From NCBI GenBank assembly GCA_019347915.1, contig JAHWKL010000012.1, positions 1-37,088 on the forward strand: a stretch of 37,088 nucleotides of DNA, in the 5' to 3' direction. The position numbers and the translations under genes were made by a program. Positions 14,957-22,735 of this stretch are shown here, in pieces. The notes under the pieces are model-generated. The model was not told the DNA's origin and did not search any database. It was given only the letters and a program-made list of their open reading frames with translations. Numbering within the stretch: the stretch's first letter is position 1; every line of letters begins with the position of its first letter. This DNA comes from Actinomycetota bacterium (GTDB lineage Bacteria > Actinomycetota > Acidimicrobiia > Acidimicrobiales > CADCSY01).

Positions 14957-16507
14957 ATGAGTTCCCCATCCGGTGTGCACGGTGACGGGCTGCGCTGCGG
15001 CCGGTACGTCGGAGGCCGGGAGCGAGCCACCGGTTGCCGGGCTGGGGCCTCCGACGTCACTCGAGCTGCCTGGGAACAAGGTCGGTGGGAAGCCCCTTCG
15101 GCGGGCTGACGCAGGCATTCGGCGGAGGCAGGTCATGGCGCCGGGAGAGATCCAACGGCACGCAGCCGACGGGCAGGGCCGCACCGGCCCCGCGCGCCGG
15201 CGGCGTGTCCGCCCCCGCCCTGCTCGTCGTCGTCGCCCTGACGGCGGCGGTGATGGCCCAAGGCGTCTTCTACCAACCCATCCAGCTCATCGTGGGGGGA
15301 GTTCTCGCCGCTGCCGTCCTGGCCGGGGCCGGGGCCGGGGCCGGTCGTCGGCCGGCGGTGCGGTGGGCCGGCCTGCGGCCGGTGGTCGTCGACAGCGGTT
15401 CGCTGGCCGCCTGGGCGGTGGTGAGCGCCGGCCTGGCCGGCGACGTCCGCAGGGCCACCGGCCTCGTCTGCCTCCTGGCCGGGATGGCAGCGGTCTCGAC
15501 GATCGCAAGCCGAGGCGAGGCCGCGGAGCGGGAGATGCTCGTCGCCGTCGCCATCGGTCTCGGCGCCCTCCAGGCACTGGTGGGCTGGCTCGGCGTGGCG
15601 TGGCACGTCCCCCCACTGACACTGGTCGACCAGGGCCTGTGGCGCGCGGCGGGGACCATCACCAATGCGAACGCCCTCGCCGGCCTGCTGGCCCCGCTCG
15701 CCCTCCTCGCCCTGGCCAATCTCGCCCCGCCGCCCGTTCCCCCAGTGCGCCAGCGTGGCCTGCCTGCTGCTGGCCGGCCTGGGCGCCGCCCTCAGTCGGG
15801 GCGGCCCTCATCGCCTTCGCCGCCGGCGCGGTGGTCCTCTGTCGCGCCCTGGGCTGGCGACGGCTGGTGTCGGCGGCCACGGGTCCACTGCTGGGCGCGG
15901 TCCTGGCCCTCGCTGCGCTGACTCGGGCCGTGGCCACCACCGGATCTGCTCGCCCAGTCCTGGCCGTGGGCGGGTTTGCGCTCGGGGCGGTGCTCGCCGG
16001 GCGGGCCGAGGTCCATGCGGTCCGCCCCGCCGTCAGGCTCGTACTGATCGCCGTCGTGGGCGCAGGCCTGGTCGCGGCGATGGGAGCCGCCGGTCGGCTG
16101 ACCCTGTCGTCGCCCGACAGGGCCCGTGAGGCCGGGGCCGCCCTGCGCCTGGCCGCCGGACGACCGATCGTCGCGGTGGGCTCGGGATGGCAGAGCTTCG
16201 AGTGGACCGACGCGGAGGTACCGGTGAGTCGCCGAGTACGCCCACAACGAGTATCCGCAGGTGCTCGCCGAACTGGGCGTGGTGGGCCTCACACTCCTGA
16301 TCGCCCTGTTGGTCGTGGACGGCTGCGTCGTCTGGCGCGCCCGACCGACGACCAGGAGCAGCGAGATCTGGGCGGGTGTGGCCGGCGGTCTGGTTGCCGT
16401 TGCCATCCATGCCGCGTCCGACTTCGGCTGGCACGTGCCAGCCGTCCCGCTGGCCGGCGCCCTGCTGGTCGGCATCGTCATGCAAGCAGAGAACAAGGAG
16501 GAAGCAC
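14957..16507 (+). pseudogene. O-antigen-ligase-like (Wzy_C) membrane protein, multiple frameshifts
   Basis: Across three reading frames the sequence encodes a polytopic membrane protein: spans such as APALLVVVALTAAVMAQGV, then ITNANALAGLLAPLALLALA (frame 1), SVACLLLAGLGAALSRG (frame 2), ALIAFAAGAVVLCRALGW and GPLLGAVLALAALTR (frame 3), and finally AEYAHNEYPQVLAELGVVGL (frame 1 again). The last phrase is the H-N-x-Y-x-Q-x-L-A-E-x-G signature of O-antigen ligase/polymerase proteins, which join polysaccharide repeat units at the membrane. Shifts lie near 15740, 15800 and 16228. An ATG at 14957 with an ideal AAGGAGG site opens yet another frame of 50 codons (to 15109), perhaps the original start. 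The gene is non-functional as it stands. Confidence 0.7.
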
Positions 16508-17308
16508 ATGAACAGCAGATGGCTCCGCGCCCTGACCGCTGTGGCGGCATCGCTCGCTTTGGTTGGCCTCGCCTCGCCGGCCAGCTCGCAGCCGGCCAGC
16601 ATGATCTCGTCATCGCCGGGCACCGTCGCCCCGTCCAGCGACAACCCTGCCGTGGTGGACGACGGGGTGTGGTACCTGCGCACCTCCAAAAGCACTGGCA
16701 TGCCTCAGACCCAGTTCCGCTACGGCAATCCTGGCGATGCGCCCCGCATGGGCGACTGGGACGGCGACGGCCTCGACACGCCCGGCGTCGTGCGGGGCAA
16801 CACCTGGTACCTGCGCAACTCCAACACCACGGGCGTGGCCGACGCCAGCTTCACCTACGGCAACGTCGGGGACCTCCCGGTGGTGGGTGACTGGGACGGC
16901 GACGGCATCGACACGCCCGGCGTCGTGCGGGGCAACACCTGGTACCTGCGCAACTCCAACACCACGGGCGTGGCCGACATCGTCTTCACCTACGGCCATT
17001 TCTGGGGGGACGTCCCGGTCATCGGTGACTGGGACGGCGACGGCGTCGACACGCCCGGCGTCGGGCGGGGCGACATGTGGCACCTGCGCAACTCCAACAG
17101 CACGGGCGTGGCCGACATCCAAGTCAACTACGGCAATTACATGGACGTCCCGGTGCCGGGTGACTGGGACGGCGACGGCATCGACACGCCGGGCGTCGTG
17201 CGGGCCAACACCTGGTACCTGCGCAACTCCAACACCACGGGCGTGGCCGACATCACCTTCACCTACGGCAACACCGGAGACATCCCCCTGAGCTGGCAGG
17301 GGGACTGA
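16508..17308 (+). CDS. Secreted FG-GAP/VCBS-like repeat protein
   Basis: The 266-residue protein has a signal peptide (MNSRWLRALTAVAASLALVG, cleavage near SSQPA) and then about four and a half repeats of 45-46 residues. Each repeat has the form GDWDGDGIDTPGVVRG-NTWYLRNSNTTGVADI-x-FTYG. The acidic loop D-W-D-G-D-G resembles the calcium-binding loop of FG-GAP/VCBS propeller repeats. The protein is probably exported and may bind surfaces or sugars; the partner is unknown. The ATG has AAGGAGG eight bases upstream. It follows the broken ligase gene directly, so both may have served cell surface polysaccharide. The final repeat ends shortly before the stop, so a full propeller of seven blades is not present. 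Confidence 0.85.
   Translation: MNSRWLRALTAVAASLALVGLASPASSQPASMISSSPGTVAPSSDNPAVVDDGVWYLRTSKSTGMPQTQFRYGNPGDAPRMGDWDGDGLDTPGVVRGNTWYLRNSNTTGVADASFTYGNVGDLPVVGDWDGDGIDTPGVVRGNTWYLRNSNTTGVADIVFTYGHFWGDVPVIGDWDGDGVDTPGVGRGDMWHLRNSNSTGVADIQVNYGNYMDVPVPGDWDGDGIDTPGVVRANTWYLRNSNTTGVADITFTYGNTGDIPLSWQGD
16754..17283 (+). repeat. Coding tandem repeats of 135-138 bp
   Basis: Units start at 16754, 16889, 17027 and 17162, each opening with GACTGGGACGGCGACGG. Identity between units is very high at DNA level, with long exact stretches, not only at protein level. This suggests recent duplication or gene conversion. The third step is 138 bp because of one extra codon (the Phe-Trp-Gly insertion near 17003). 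Confidence 0.85.
17284..17303 (+). terminator. 7-bp hairpin overlapping the end of the repeat-protein gene
   Basis: CCCCCTG (17284-17290) pairs with CAGGGGG (17297-17303), loop AGCTGG, ending three bases before the TGA codon's first base region at 17306. It may act as a terminator for the repeat-protein gene. No T run follows, so this is tentative. Confidence 0.35.
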
Positions 17309-17333
17309 ACCCCGAGCACGGCAACCAAAACCG

Positions 17334-17716
17334 GGCTCTCCTGCCCCCGATGTGGATGGGGTGACGGCAGAGAGCCTCGCGGCTGCTGGCTGACGGGCCG
17401 CTGGAGGGGGTCCGCGTGACGCGCACGGGCTGGGACCAAGGTGCCGGGTGTCTGAAGCCTGGCTCCCGAGAGGTCACCTGCCCATGCGCGTCACCACCGC
17501 ATGCAAGCGTCTGTTGCGCCTCGACGGGGTGACCGTCACCAGCGTCGAGCTCGCCGCGACGATCGTGGCGGTCACCGTGGTGCTCCGCCGCCGGCTCATC
17601 TGCCCCCATAGCGCCCACAAGACCCGGGTCCGCTACGACACCCGCCCGGTGGAGTCCCGGTGGCGGCATCTCGATCTGGGGGTGTGGCAGGTCGAGCTGC
17701 GAGCAAGCTTGCGTCG
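17334..17716 (+). pseudogene. Truncated ISL3-family transposase with left terminal repeat
   Basis: GGCTCTCCTGCCCC at 17334 is in the style of an ISL3 inverted-repeat end. From ATG 17484 the frame MRVTTACKRLLRLDGVTV continues to SRWRHLDLGVWQVELRASLRR, the N-terminal zinc-finger region of ISL3 transposases. It shows CPHS where CxxC is expected, so even the finger is damaged. The transposase should run for some 400 residues, but sense ends at about 17716, exactly where the 218-bp repeat begins. The frame stays open by chance to 17900. The remainder of the element, including its right end, is missing from the window. Confidence 0.75.
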
Positions 17717-17934
17717 GCCGTTGAGCCCAGCGGCGACCGGCAGATTTGGGATTACGGAGCGCCGGTCGCGTGAGGGCATGTCGGTTGCTGGGATCGTGCC
17801 GTCTCACCGATGCTGGGGCCGGCGACGATGTAGGTGGCGTGGCCGTCGAGGGACTGGCGGGCCCGCGACGCGGCTGCTGCTCAAGCGGGGGAGGCAGTAG
17901 CTACATGGACATGGTTGTGTTGATACCGGACGAG
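17717..17934. repeat. 218-bp dispersed repeat, copy A (right end of unit 1)
   Basis: This copy begins GCCGTTGAGCCCAGCGG and ends GTTGATACCGGACGAG. It is about 94% identical to copy B at 24362-24576, with about ten substitutions and three single-base gaps by my hand alignment. In both copies the left neighbour differs (an ISL3 fragment here) and the repeat stops at GACGAG. It contains the 8-bp palindrome GTAGCTAC. No frame is conserved between copies, so it is probably not coding. It behaves as the right end of a mobile unit. Confidence 0.85.
17926..17934 (+). repeat. Internal direct repeat CCGGACGAG (hybrid junction)
   Basis: The left neighbour equals the left neighbour of the 24568 copy (218-bp repeat). 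The right neighbour equals the right neighbour of the 14044 copy (IS3-like left end). Such a right-end/left-end junction is what a circular intermediate or two tandem integrations would give. Confidence 0.55.
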
Positions 17935-18012
17935 CTGTTGAACAGCGAGGAGTTCACCAGCCTCCTCAAGGCCTAGGTCCTGGCCGAGGCCTGGCGCATC
18001 GAGTACAACACC
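17929..18012 (+). pseudogene. IS3-family transposase fragment
   Basis: The frame reads DELLNSEEFTSLLKA, a stop (TAG 17974-17976), then VLAEAWRIEYNT. This is the C-terminal region of an IS3-type rve transposase, where the usual text is R-D-E-L-L-N then E-A-W-R-x-E-Y-N and R-P-H-S. Sense ends after EYNT at 18012. The first 27 bases are identical to the new end of yebC. The fragment carries no catalytic residues and marks the left end of unit 2. Confidence 0.65.
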
Positions 18013-18090
18013 TGCGCCATCCTCGCCGCGCCGAGGGCCGGTGGTAGCGTCTGTCCCAAGAGGTTGTCCTCCACGGCGAGGAGGTCGGGC

Positions 18091-18423
18091 ATGGACGACG
18101 CGGCTTCGCAGCAGCCTTCGACGGAGAAGCTCGACACCTCGAGTCTTCGCTTCGAAGCGACGGTCCACCCTGGGCGGAGGGCGCTGGCGCTCGAGGGGGT
18201 GGCCGACTTGGACCTCGACCGCGTCCCCGACCCCGAGGGCCAGCTGCGGCTCCTCCTGACCGCCGAGGACGCCGCCACGCTCGTCACTCGGGGCTACGAG
18301 GTGCACCTCCTCGACGTGCTCCCGGTGAAGCGGCTGGACACGTCGCTTGTCGCCAGCGAGGGCGCCGTCCTCGGCTGGCTCGAGGAGCAGGTGAAGGGAA
18401 TCCGGCGCCAGCAGGCGTCCTGA
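18091..18423 (+). CDS. Small partner protein coupled to the M14 carboxypeptidase
   Basis: The 110-residue protein starts at ATG 18091 with GAGGAGG seven bases upstream. Its TGA overlaps the ATG of the peptidase gene (TGATG), so the two are translationally coupled. The middle part (VADLDLDRVPDP, then LRLLLTAEDAATLVTRGYEVHLLDV) resembles the ferredoxin-like N-terminal or pro-region found in front of some M14 peptidases, in which a strand, a helix with A-x-L-x-x-x-G-Y and another strand alternate. I infer a stand-alone version of that domain, perhaps a chaperone or inhibitor of the peptidase. No signal peptide is visible. The family is otherwise unrecognised. Confidence 0.7.
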   Translation: MDDAASQQPSTEKLDTSSLRFEATVHPGRRALALEGVADLDLDRVPDPEGQLRLLLTAEDAATLVTRGYEVHLLDVLPVKRLDTSLVASEGAVLGWLEEQVKGIRRQQAS

Positions 18424-19901
18424 TGTACCGGACCATCGCCCAGCTGGACTTCCTCACCGGCCTGCTCGCGGCCTGGTTCCCGCAGTACTTCACCCGGATC
18501 CAGCTACCCGAGCCCTCGGTTCAGGGTCGTCCGGTGTACGCGCTCCGGATGCGAGCGGGAGGGGGAGGGGAACGTCGCGGGGTCCTGCTCGTCGGCGGGA
18601 CGCACTCCCGGGAGCTGATGAACCCCGACGCCATCGTTGAGCTGGCGATCGACTTGCTGGTCAGCCACGCCAACGGCGCCGACATCGTCTACGGCGGCCG
18701 CACCTGGCCGGCGAACGACGTCCGGGTCATCCTGGAAACCCTCGACGTCTGGCTCCTGCCGTGCAGCAATCCCGACGGTCGGGACTACGTGATGACCGTC
18801 GACGACCTGTGGCGGAAGAACCGGCGGGACAACCCGGCCACGCCCTGCGACGGCGTCGACCTCAACCGCAACCTCGACTTCCTCTGGGCCGTGACCGAGG
18901 GCCAGACGTCCTGCTCGCCGTGCAGCGACGTGTACTGCGGTCCGTCGGCGTTCAGCGAGCCGGAGACGCGGAACGTCAAGCACCTGCTCGACACCCGCCG
19001 CATCGACTGCTTCGTCGACGTCCACTCCTACTCGGAGCTGATCCTCTATCCGTGGGGCCACGCCCCGACCCAGACTGTCGACCCCACCAAGCGGTTCACC
19101 GGGCTGCCCAGCGGCACGTGCTCGGGTATCGGGCAACCCGGCTACCAGGAGTACATGCCCCCGGCCGACCTCCAGCGCTTCCAGACGGTCGGCCAGCGCA
19201 TCGTCGACGCCATCGCCGCCGTGCGCGGGCGGGTCTACACCAACCAGCCGAGCGTCGGTCTGTACCCGACGACGGGCACCCACAGCGACTACGCCTACAG
19301 CCGCCACATCGCCGACCCTCGCCTGCGGAAGACCTTCGGGTACACGTTCGAGACCGGTCCATGGGCCGGCAACGCGAGGGACTCGTTCCACCCGGCCGAT
19401 CCCACCCTGATCAAGCGGGACGCCAAGTCGGGGATGCTCGCCCTGATGCAGCAGTGCATCTGCGCCATCGAGCTCATCGGCACGCAGCTGCTCGGCCGGG
19501 AGACGGAGGTCTCGGACCTACGGCGGGTGCGCGACGAGCTGTTGGGCACCACCGAGGCCGGACGGGAGTGGATCGCCCTCTTCGAACGGGTGCAGGCCCA
19601 GCTGCTCGGCACGGTGCTGGCCGACGAGCGGCTCGGCCAGCAGAGCGCCAAGCTGCTGGAGACAGCGAGCAGGCTCTTGCGGGACGAGTCGGCCCCCATC
19701 CCGGCCGACGTCGTCGAGAGCGCGCAATCCCTCCTCCGGGAGCTGGTCGAGCGATCGGCTTCGGAGGAGGTCCGTGCCGATCTGGATGCCGTCGAGAGGC
19801 AGCTGTCACAGGCCGCGGGCATGCCCGCGGCAGACGCCATCTCCGCCCTCATGCGCGAGGGTCCCTCCGGGGGCGCACAGGCGCAGCAGCGGCCCGGCTG
19901 A
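18423..19901 (+). CDS. M14-family zinc carboxypeptidase with helical C-terminal extension
   Basis: The 492-residue protein carries the M14 active site: zinc ligands H61 and E64 (GGTHSREL) and H201 (DVHSYSEL), substrate-binding NPDG (116-119) and the Asn-Arg pair in GVDLNRN (144-150), and the catalytic Glu in the late motif YTFETGP. A cysteine-rich loop (CSPCSDVYC, 164-172) lies before the third ligand. Residues from about 350 to the end form a helical, acidic extension with regular leucines and no known fold. There is no signal peptide, so it seems to act in the cytoplasm, unlike many secreted M14 enzymes. It probably trims C-terminal residues from a protein or peptide. It lies in unit 2 of the island, just before an IS1182 element. 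Confidence 0.9.
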   Translation: MYRTIAQLDFLTGLLAAWFPQYFTRIQLPEPSVQGRPVYALRMRAGGGGERRGVLLVGGTHSRELMNPDAIVELAIDLLVSHANGADIVYGGRTWPANDVRVILETLDVWLLPCSNPDGRDYVMTVDDLWRKNRRDNPATPCDGVDLNRNLDFLWAVTEGQTSCSPCSDVYCGPSAFSEPETRNVKHLLDTRRIDCFVDVHSYSELILYPWGHAPTQTVDPTKRFTGLPSGTCSGIGQPGYQEYMPPADLQRFQTVGQRIVDAIAAVRGRVYTNQPSVGLYPTTGTHSDYAYSRHIADPRLRKTFGYTFETGPWAGNARDSFHPADPTLIKRDAKSGMLALMQQCICAIELIGTQLLGRETEVSDLRRVRDELLGTTEAGREWIALFERVQAQLLGTVLADERLGQQSAKLLETASRLLRDESAPIPADVVESAQSLLRELVERSASEEVRADLDAVERQLSQAAGMPAADAISALMREGPSGGAQAQQRPG

Positions 19902-19939
19902 GCGTCACCCCGGTCGGAGCCGTCCCAGCAGTGTGAACT

Positions 19940-21710
19940 CTAGGACGGTGTTGAACAACCCGTCGACGCAATCCCGGGCGAGTCGTAGGATTGTCGACGC
20001 GAGCCCGGGCAAGCTCGAACCGAAGCGCCGGCAAATGAGGGTGTGAGAGCCGGTCGCCCTGGGATGGGCAGAGCCCGAATGGTGCGGTTCCCTCCGTGAG
20101 ACACCCGGGCTCGCGCCCGTCGCCTTAGCAGGTCGCCAGGATCCAGCTTCCGTCGTGGTCAAGCCCGCGACGGACGAGGCTGCGGAGGTTGATGGCGGCA
20201 GCTCGAGTCCGTATCCACTGGTCGTTGCGAGCCACGCCCCGGTAGGGCACGCGCCGGTTGCCCTTGGCCACCAGCCAGGAGATGGCCCGCTCGGCCATGG
20301 GCCGCAGGCTTCGGTAGGTGAGGAGGAACTCGGGCGTGGTCGCCTGGGCCCGGGCCGCGCTGAGCTCCGGCTCGTAGGGGTTGAGAACGAGGACCTTGCC
20401 TTCCTTGGCCCTGGTGCAGCGCGGGCGCAGCGGGCAGCTGGCGCAGTGGGCGCAGAAGCGGGCGGTGAGGGTCGGTCCGAAGGCCACGGTCTGGCCAGCC
20501 GGGCAGGTGACGGCGTTGGTCTCGAAGTCGATCTCGAAGTCGTCCTTGCTGAACCCACCGGGCACCGCGGGGCGCAGGGGGATGGGCTTGATGACCCCTC
20601 GATGGCCCCTGGCGGCGAGGGCGGCCCGGGTGGGCCCTGAGCCGTAGGCGGAGTCGCCCAGGACCTCCACGGCCTCCTTCTCGTGTTGCACAGGCCCACC
20701 CCGATCGCCCCGTCAGGGGCGTTGGCGGGGGTGAGGCGAGCGTCGGTGATGAGACCGGTCTCGGGTTCCACGCCGACGTGGGCCTTGTAGCCGTCGCGGC
20801 GCTGCGAGGGGCTCTCGTGGGCGTGGCGGGCCTCGGGGTCGACCGTCGAGATGACCCGGTCTGGTGCCACCCGCTGGGCGATGCGCCAGGTGCCGGGCGT
20901 GTCCCCGGGCTCCACGTCCTGGCGGCGACCAGGGCCAGCAGGCCCACGGCGTCGGCCTGCTCGCCGCCAAGCGAAAGGTCGGCGAGAGCGGTGATGAGCC
21001 TTCGGGCGTCGTTGACCAGGGCGGTGATCAGCACCTGCTTGGCGAGCGGGTCGTCCCAGGCGATGGCCGGCTTGGTGGCGTGGTCGTAGTCGTGGGCGCA
21101 GACCTCCACCGCGGCCGCCTCGGGGATGAGCCGCCGAACCCGGCGGATGGCCGAGATCAGCTGGGTGACGGTGTCTTGGGTGGCCACGGCGTCGTCGAGG
21201 ATGGTGGAGTCCACTGCCCGCCTGCTTCGGCCCCCAGCACCCCGGTGTCACGGATCACCGCCCGCACGGATCGAAGATGCGGTCCCGGTCCGCCGACGCC
21301 CGCAACCTTGTGCGCCAGTAGGTGAGCAACGAGTAGTCGAAGCCCTCGTCGTCGAGGGGCAGGCCGGCCGCCACTTTCCAGCTGATGGGTCCCGCAGCGT
21401 CCGGGCCGCCTCCCGGTCCGACAGACCCTCCAGCGCCTGCAGCACCATGACGGTGGCCACCACGTCGGCGGGGATCGACGGTCGCCCCCGACCGGAGGCA
21501 AACAGGTCGGCGAACATCTCATCCGGGAACAGCTCGCACCGGTGATCGGCGAGGAAGGCTTCCACGCTTCCCTCGGGCACCAGCTGCCGGCACAGGGCTG
21601 CCGCGTCGAGAAGCTGCCGGTTGGGTTCGCTTTTACCTTGCACTCCGTCAGTGTGACGAAGTCAGCGCTCGATCGGAGCACCGTTGGCGCCTTTTTCAAC
21701 AGCGTCCTAG
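19940..21710 (-). mobile_element. Decayed IS1182-family insertion sequence
   Basis: The element is about 1.77 kb with inverted ends CTAGGACGGTGTTGAA (19940-19955) and TTCAACAGCGTCCTAG (21695-21710), 15 of 16 bases matching. Both ends finish in CTAG, which may be the palindromic target. The transposase is on the minus strand and broken by several frameshifts. It sits between the carboxypeptidase stop and the acetyltransferase-like gene, whose stop codon falls in the element's terminal CTAG. Confidence 0.85.
20125..21643 (-). pseudogene. IS1182-family transposase, frameshifted
   Basis: From ATG 21643 (MQGKSEPNRQLLDAAALC) the N-terminal domain is clear: GSVEAFLADHRCELFP, MFADLFASGRGRPSIPAD and TVMVLQALEGLSDREA. 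Sense then passes to other frames: DSTILDDAVATQDTVTQLI and RRVRRLIPEAAAVEV (around 21214-21090), DGYKAHVGVEPETGLITDA (around 20790-20740), and DSAYGSGPTRAAL to the stop at 20125, including MAERAISWLVAKGNRR with the likely last acidic residue of the DDE triad. At least four frame changes are needed, so no active transposase can be made. Confidence 0.88.
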
Positions 21711-22366
21711 CGAACGTCGTGCAGCATCCACACGTTGGGCTCCCAGTAGCGCCCTACGCCCTCGGTGACCGTCAAGGGTGCGAGCCCGCCGGGGAACACG
21801 TAGTTGCCGTCATCGGGGAGAGCGAGGCCGGTCCACCGCTCCCATTCGTCGACGGAAGCGGTGATTCTCATCGAGCCCGGCTCGGGGCGAAGGACCGTCG
21901 CGCCCAGGCGTGTGTGCACGCGCATCCACGGGTCGAAGGGCAAGCCGTCGTCGCGCACCCACCGGCAGTACTGCTCGATGGGAATGAGGGGGTAGCGCTC
22001 CTTCCAGCTGGGTCGAACCGGTGCCACGAGGGGAGCGAGGCCGGCGCTTCGAGCGGCGTGGGCCATCGCCCGGAGCACCACCGCGCTCAGCCCTCGCTCC
22101 CGCTGGTCGGGGGCCACCTCGGCGGCCAGGGCAGACAGCGCCGTCGGCGCCGCCGGTTCGTCGAGGGCCCGTAGCCCGACGGCGTCGATGCCGGCGGGTA
22201 GGTCTTCCAAGGTGCCGTCCCAGCGGAACGGGATGGCCTTGCCCCGAGCTACCACCCGCTCCAGCTCGGTGTCGTAGATCAGAACCTGCACATGGGCGTG
22301 CTGCGGATAGAGGGCGGAGAAGTACTGGCTGCTGACGTCGCCGTGGAGGTTGTACTCCGGCCACAC
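21707..22366 (-). CDS. GNAT-like acetyltransferase, probably damaged at both ends
   Basis: The frame encodes 219 residues of an actinobacterial GNAT-like family: WPEYNLHGDVSSQYF, FRWDGTLEDLPAG, the acetyl-CoA loop region APDQRERGLSAVVLRAM, then LAPLVAPVRPSWKERYPL, PFDPWMRVHTRLGA and the end GRYWEPNVWMLHDV. Upstream codons in the same frame (VTAEERPELWEHAEASFPV) also look native, but only a TGA at 22444-22442 and no start codon precede them. An ATG one frame off (22443, MHRTS) would connect if a single extra C near 22429 were removed. So the gene is probably frameshifted, or it starts at GTG 22366 without 20-25 residues. The stop TAG is provided by the inserted IS1182 end, close to the natural end. 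Confidence 0.6.
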   Translation of the reverse strand: MWPEYNLHGDVSSQYFSALYPQHAHVQVLIYDTELERVVARGKAIPFRWDGTLEDLPAGIDAVGLRALDEPAAPTALSALAAEVAPDQRERGLSAVVLRAMAHAARSAGLAPLVAPVRPSWKERYPLIPIEQYCRWVRDDGLPFDPWMRVHTRLGATVLRPEPGSMRITASVDEWERWTGLALPDDGNYVFPGGLAPLTVTEGVGRYWEPNVWMLHDVR

Positions 22367-22444
22367 GACCGGGAAGGATGCCTCGGCGTGCTCCCAAAGC
22401 TCTGGACGCTCTTCCGCTGTGACACGGCGAGGTGCGGTGCATCA

Positions 22445-22735
22445 GGAAGGGCTACGCCGTGCATGGGCCCATGATGAGGCTTTCGAACGCCGATGCCTAC
22501 TGAATGTCGGCAACCTTGGCGAGGTGACGGCACCAGCGAGCGGTCGGTAATGCGGACGACAGCAGGAGGATGCTCGCATCGTTTGGTGGTGGTCCCCGAG
22601 CACAGGGCAACCTGTACGGGAGCCTTGTGTCGAGCTGTGAAGAAGCGATCGGTGCTCCTGGCCCGCCGACGGCAAGCCGTCGGCCGCCGCCGCTCGAGCC
22701 CGCGCGACCGGCACCTAGGCACTACCGCCGAGGCC
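22445..22735. other. Gap between the acetyltransferase-like gene and the CPCC gene
   Basis: I see no supported gene in this stretch. It contains one strong hairpin (annotated separately). A short plus-strand frame around 22560-22680 has some protein-like residues (HRLVVVPEHRATCTG) but no start or ribosome site. Confidence 0.35.
22665..22684 (-). terminator. Perfect 8-bp hairpin downstream of the CPCC gene
   Basis: GCCGACGG (22665-22672) pairs with CCGTCGGC (22677-22684) with loop CAAG. It lies about 50 bases past the stop of the minus-strand CPCC gene, a normal terminator distance. No T run follows. Confidence 0.5.

Noticed and set aside
14957-15109. 50-codon gene with ideal ribosome site
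   Set aside because: Its residues are Gly/Arg-rich and match nothing; it is more likely the damaged beginning of the ligase-like gene, so it is not listed as a separate gene.
16754-17283. CRISPR array because of regular repeats
   Set aside because: The period is 135-138 bp, repeats are coding and in frame, and there are no unique spacers.
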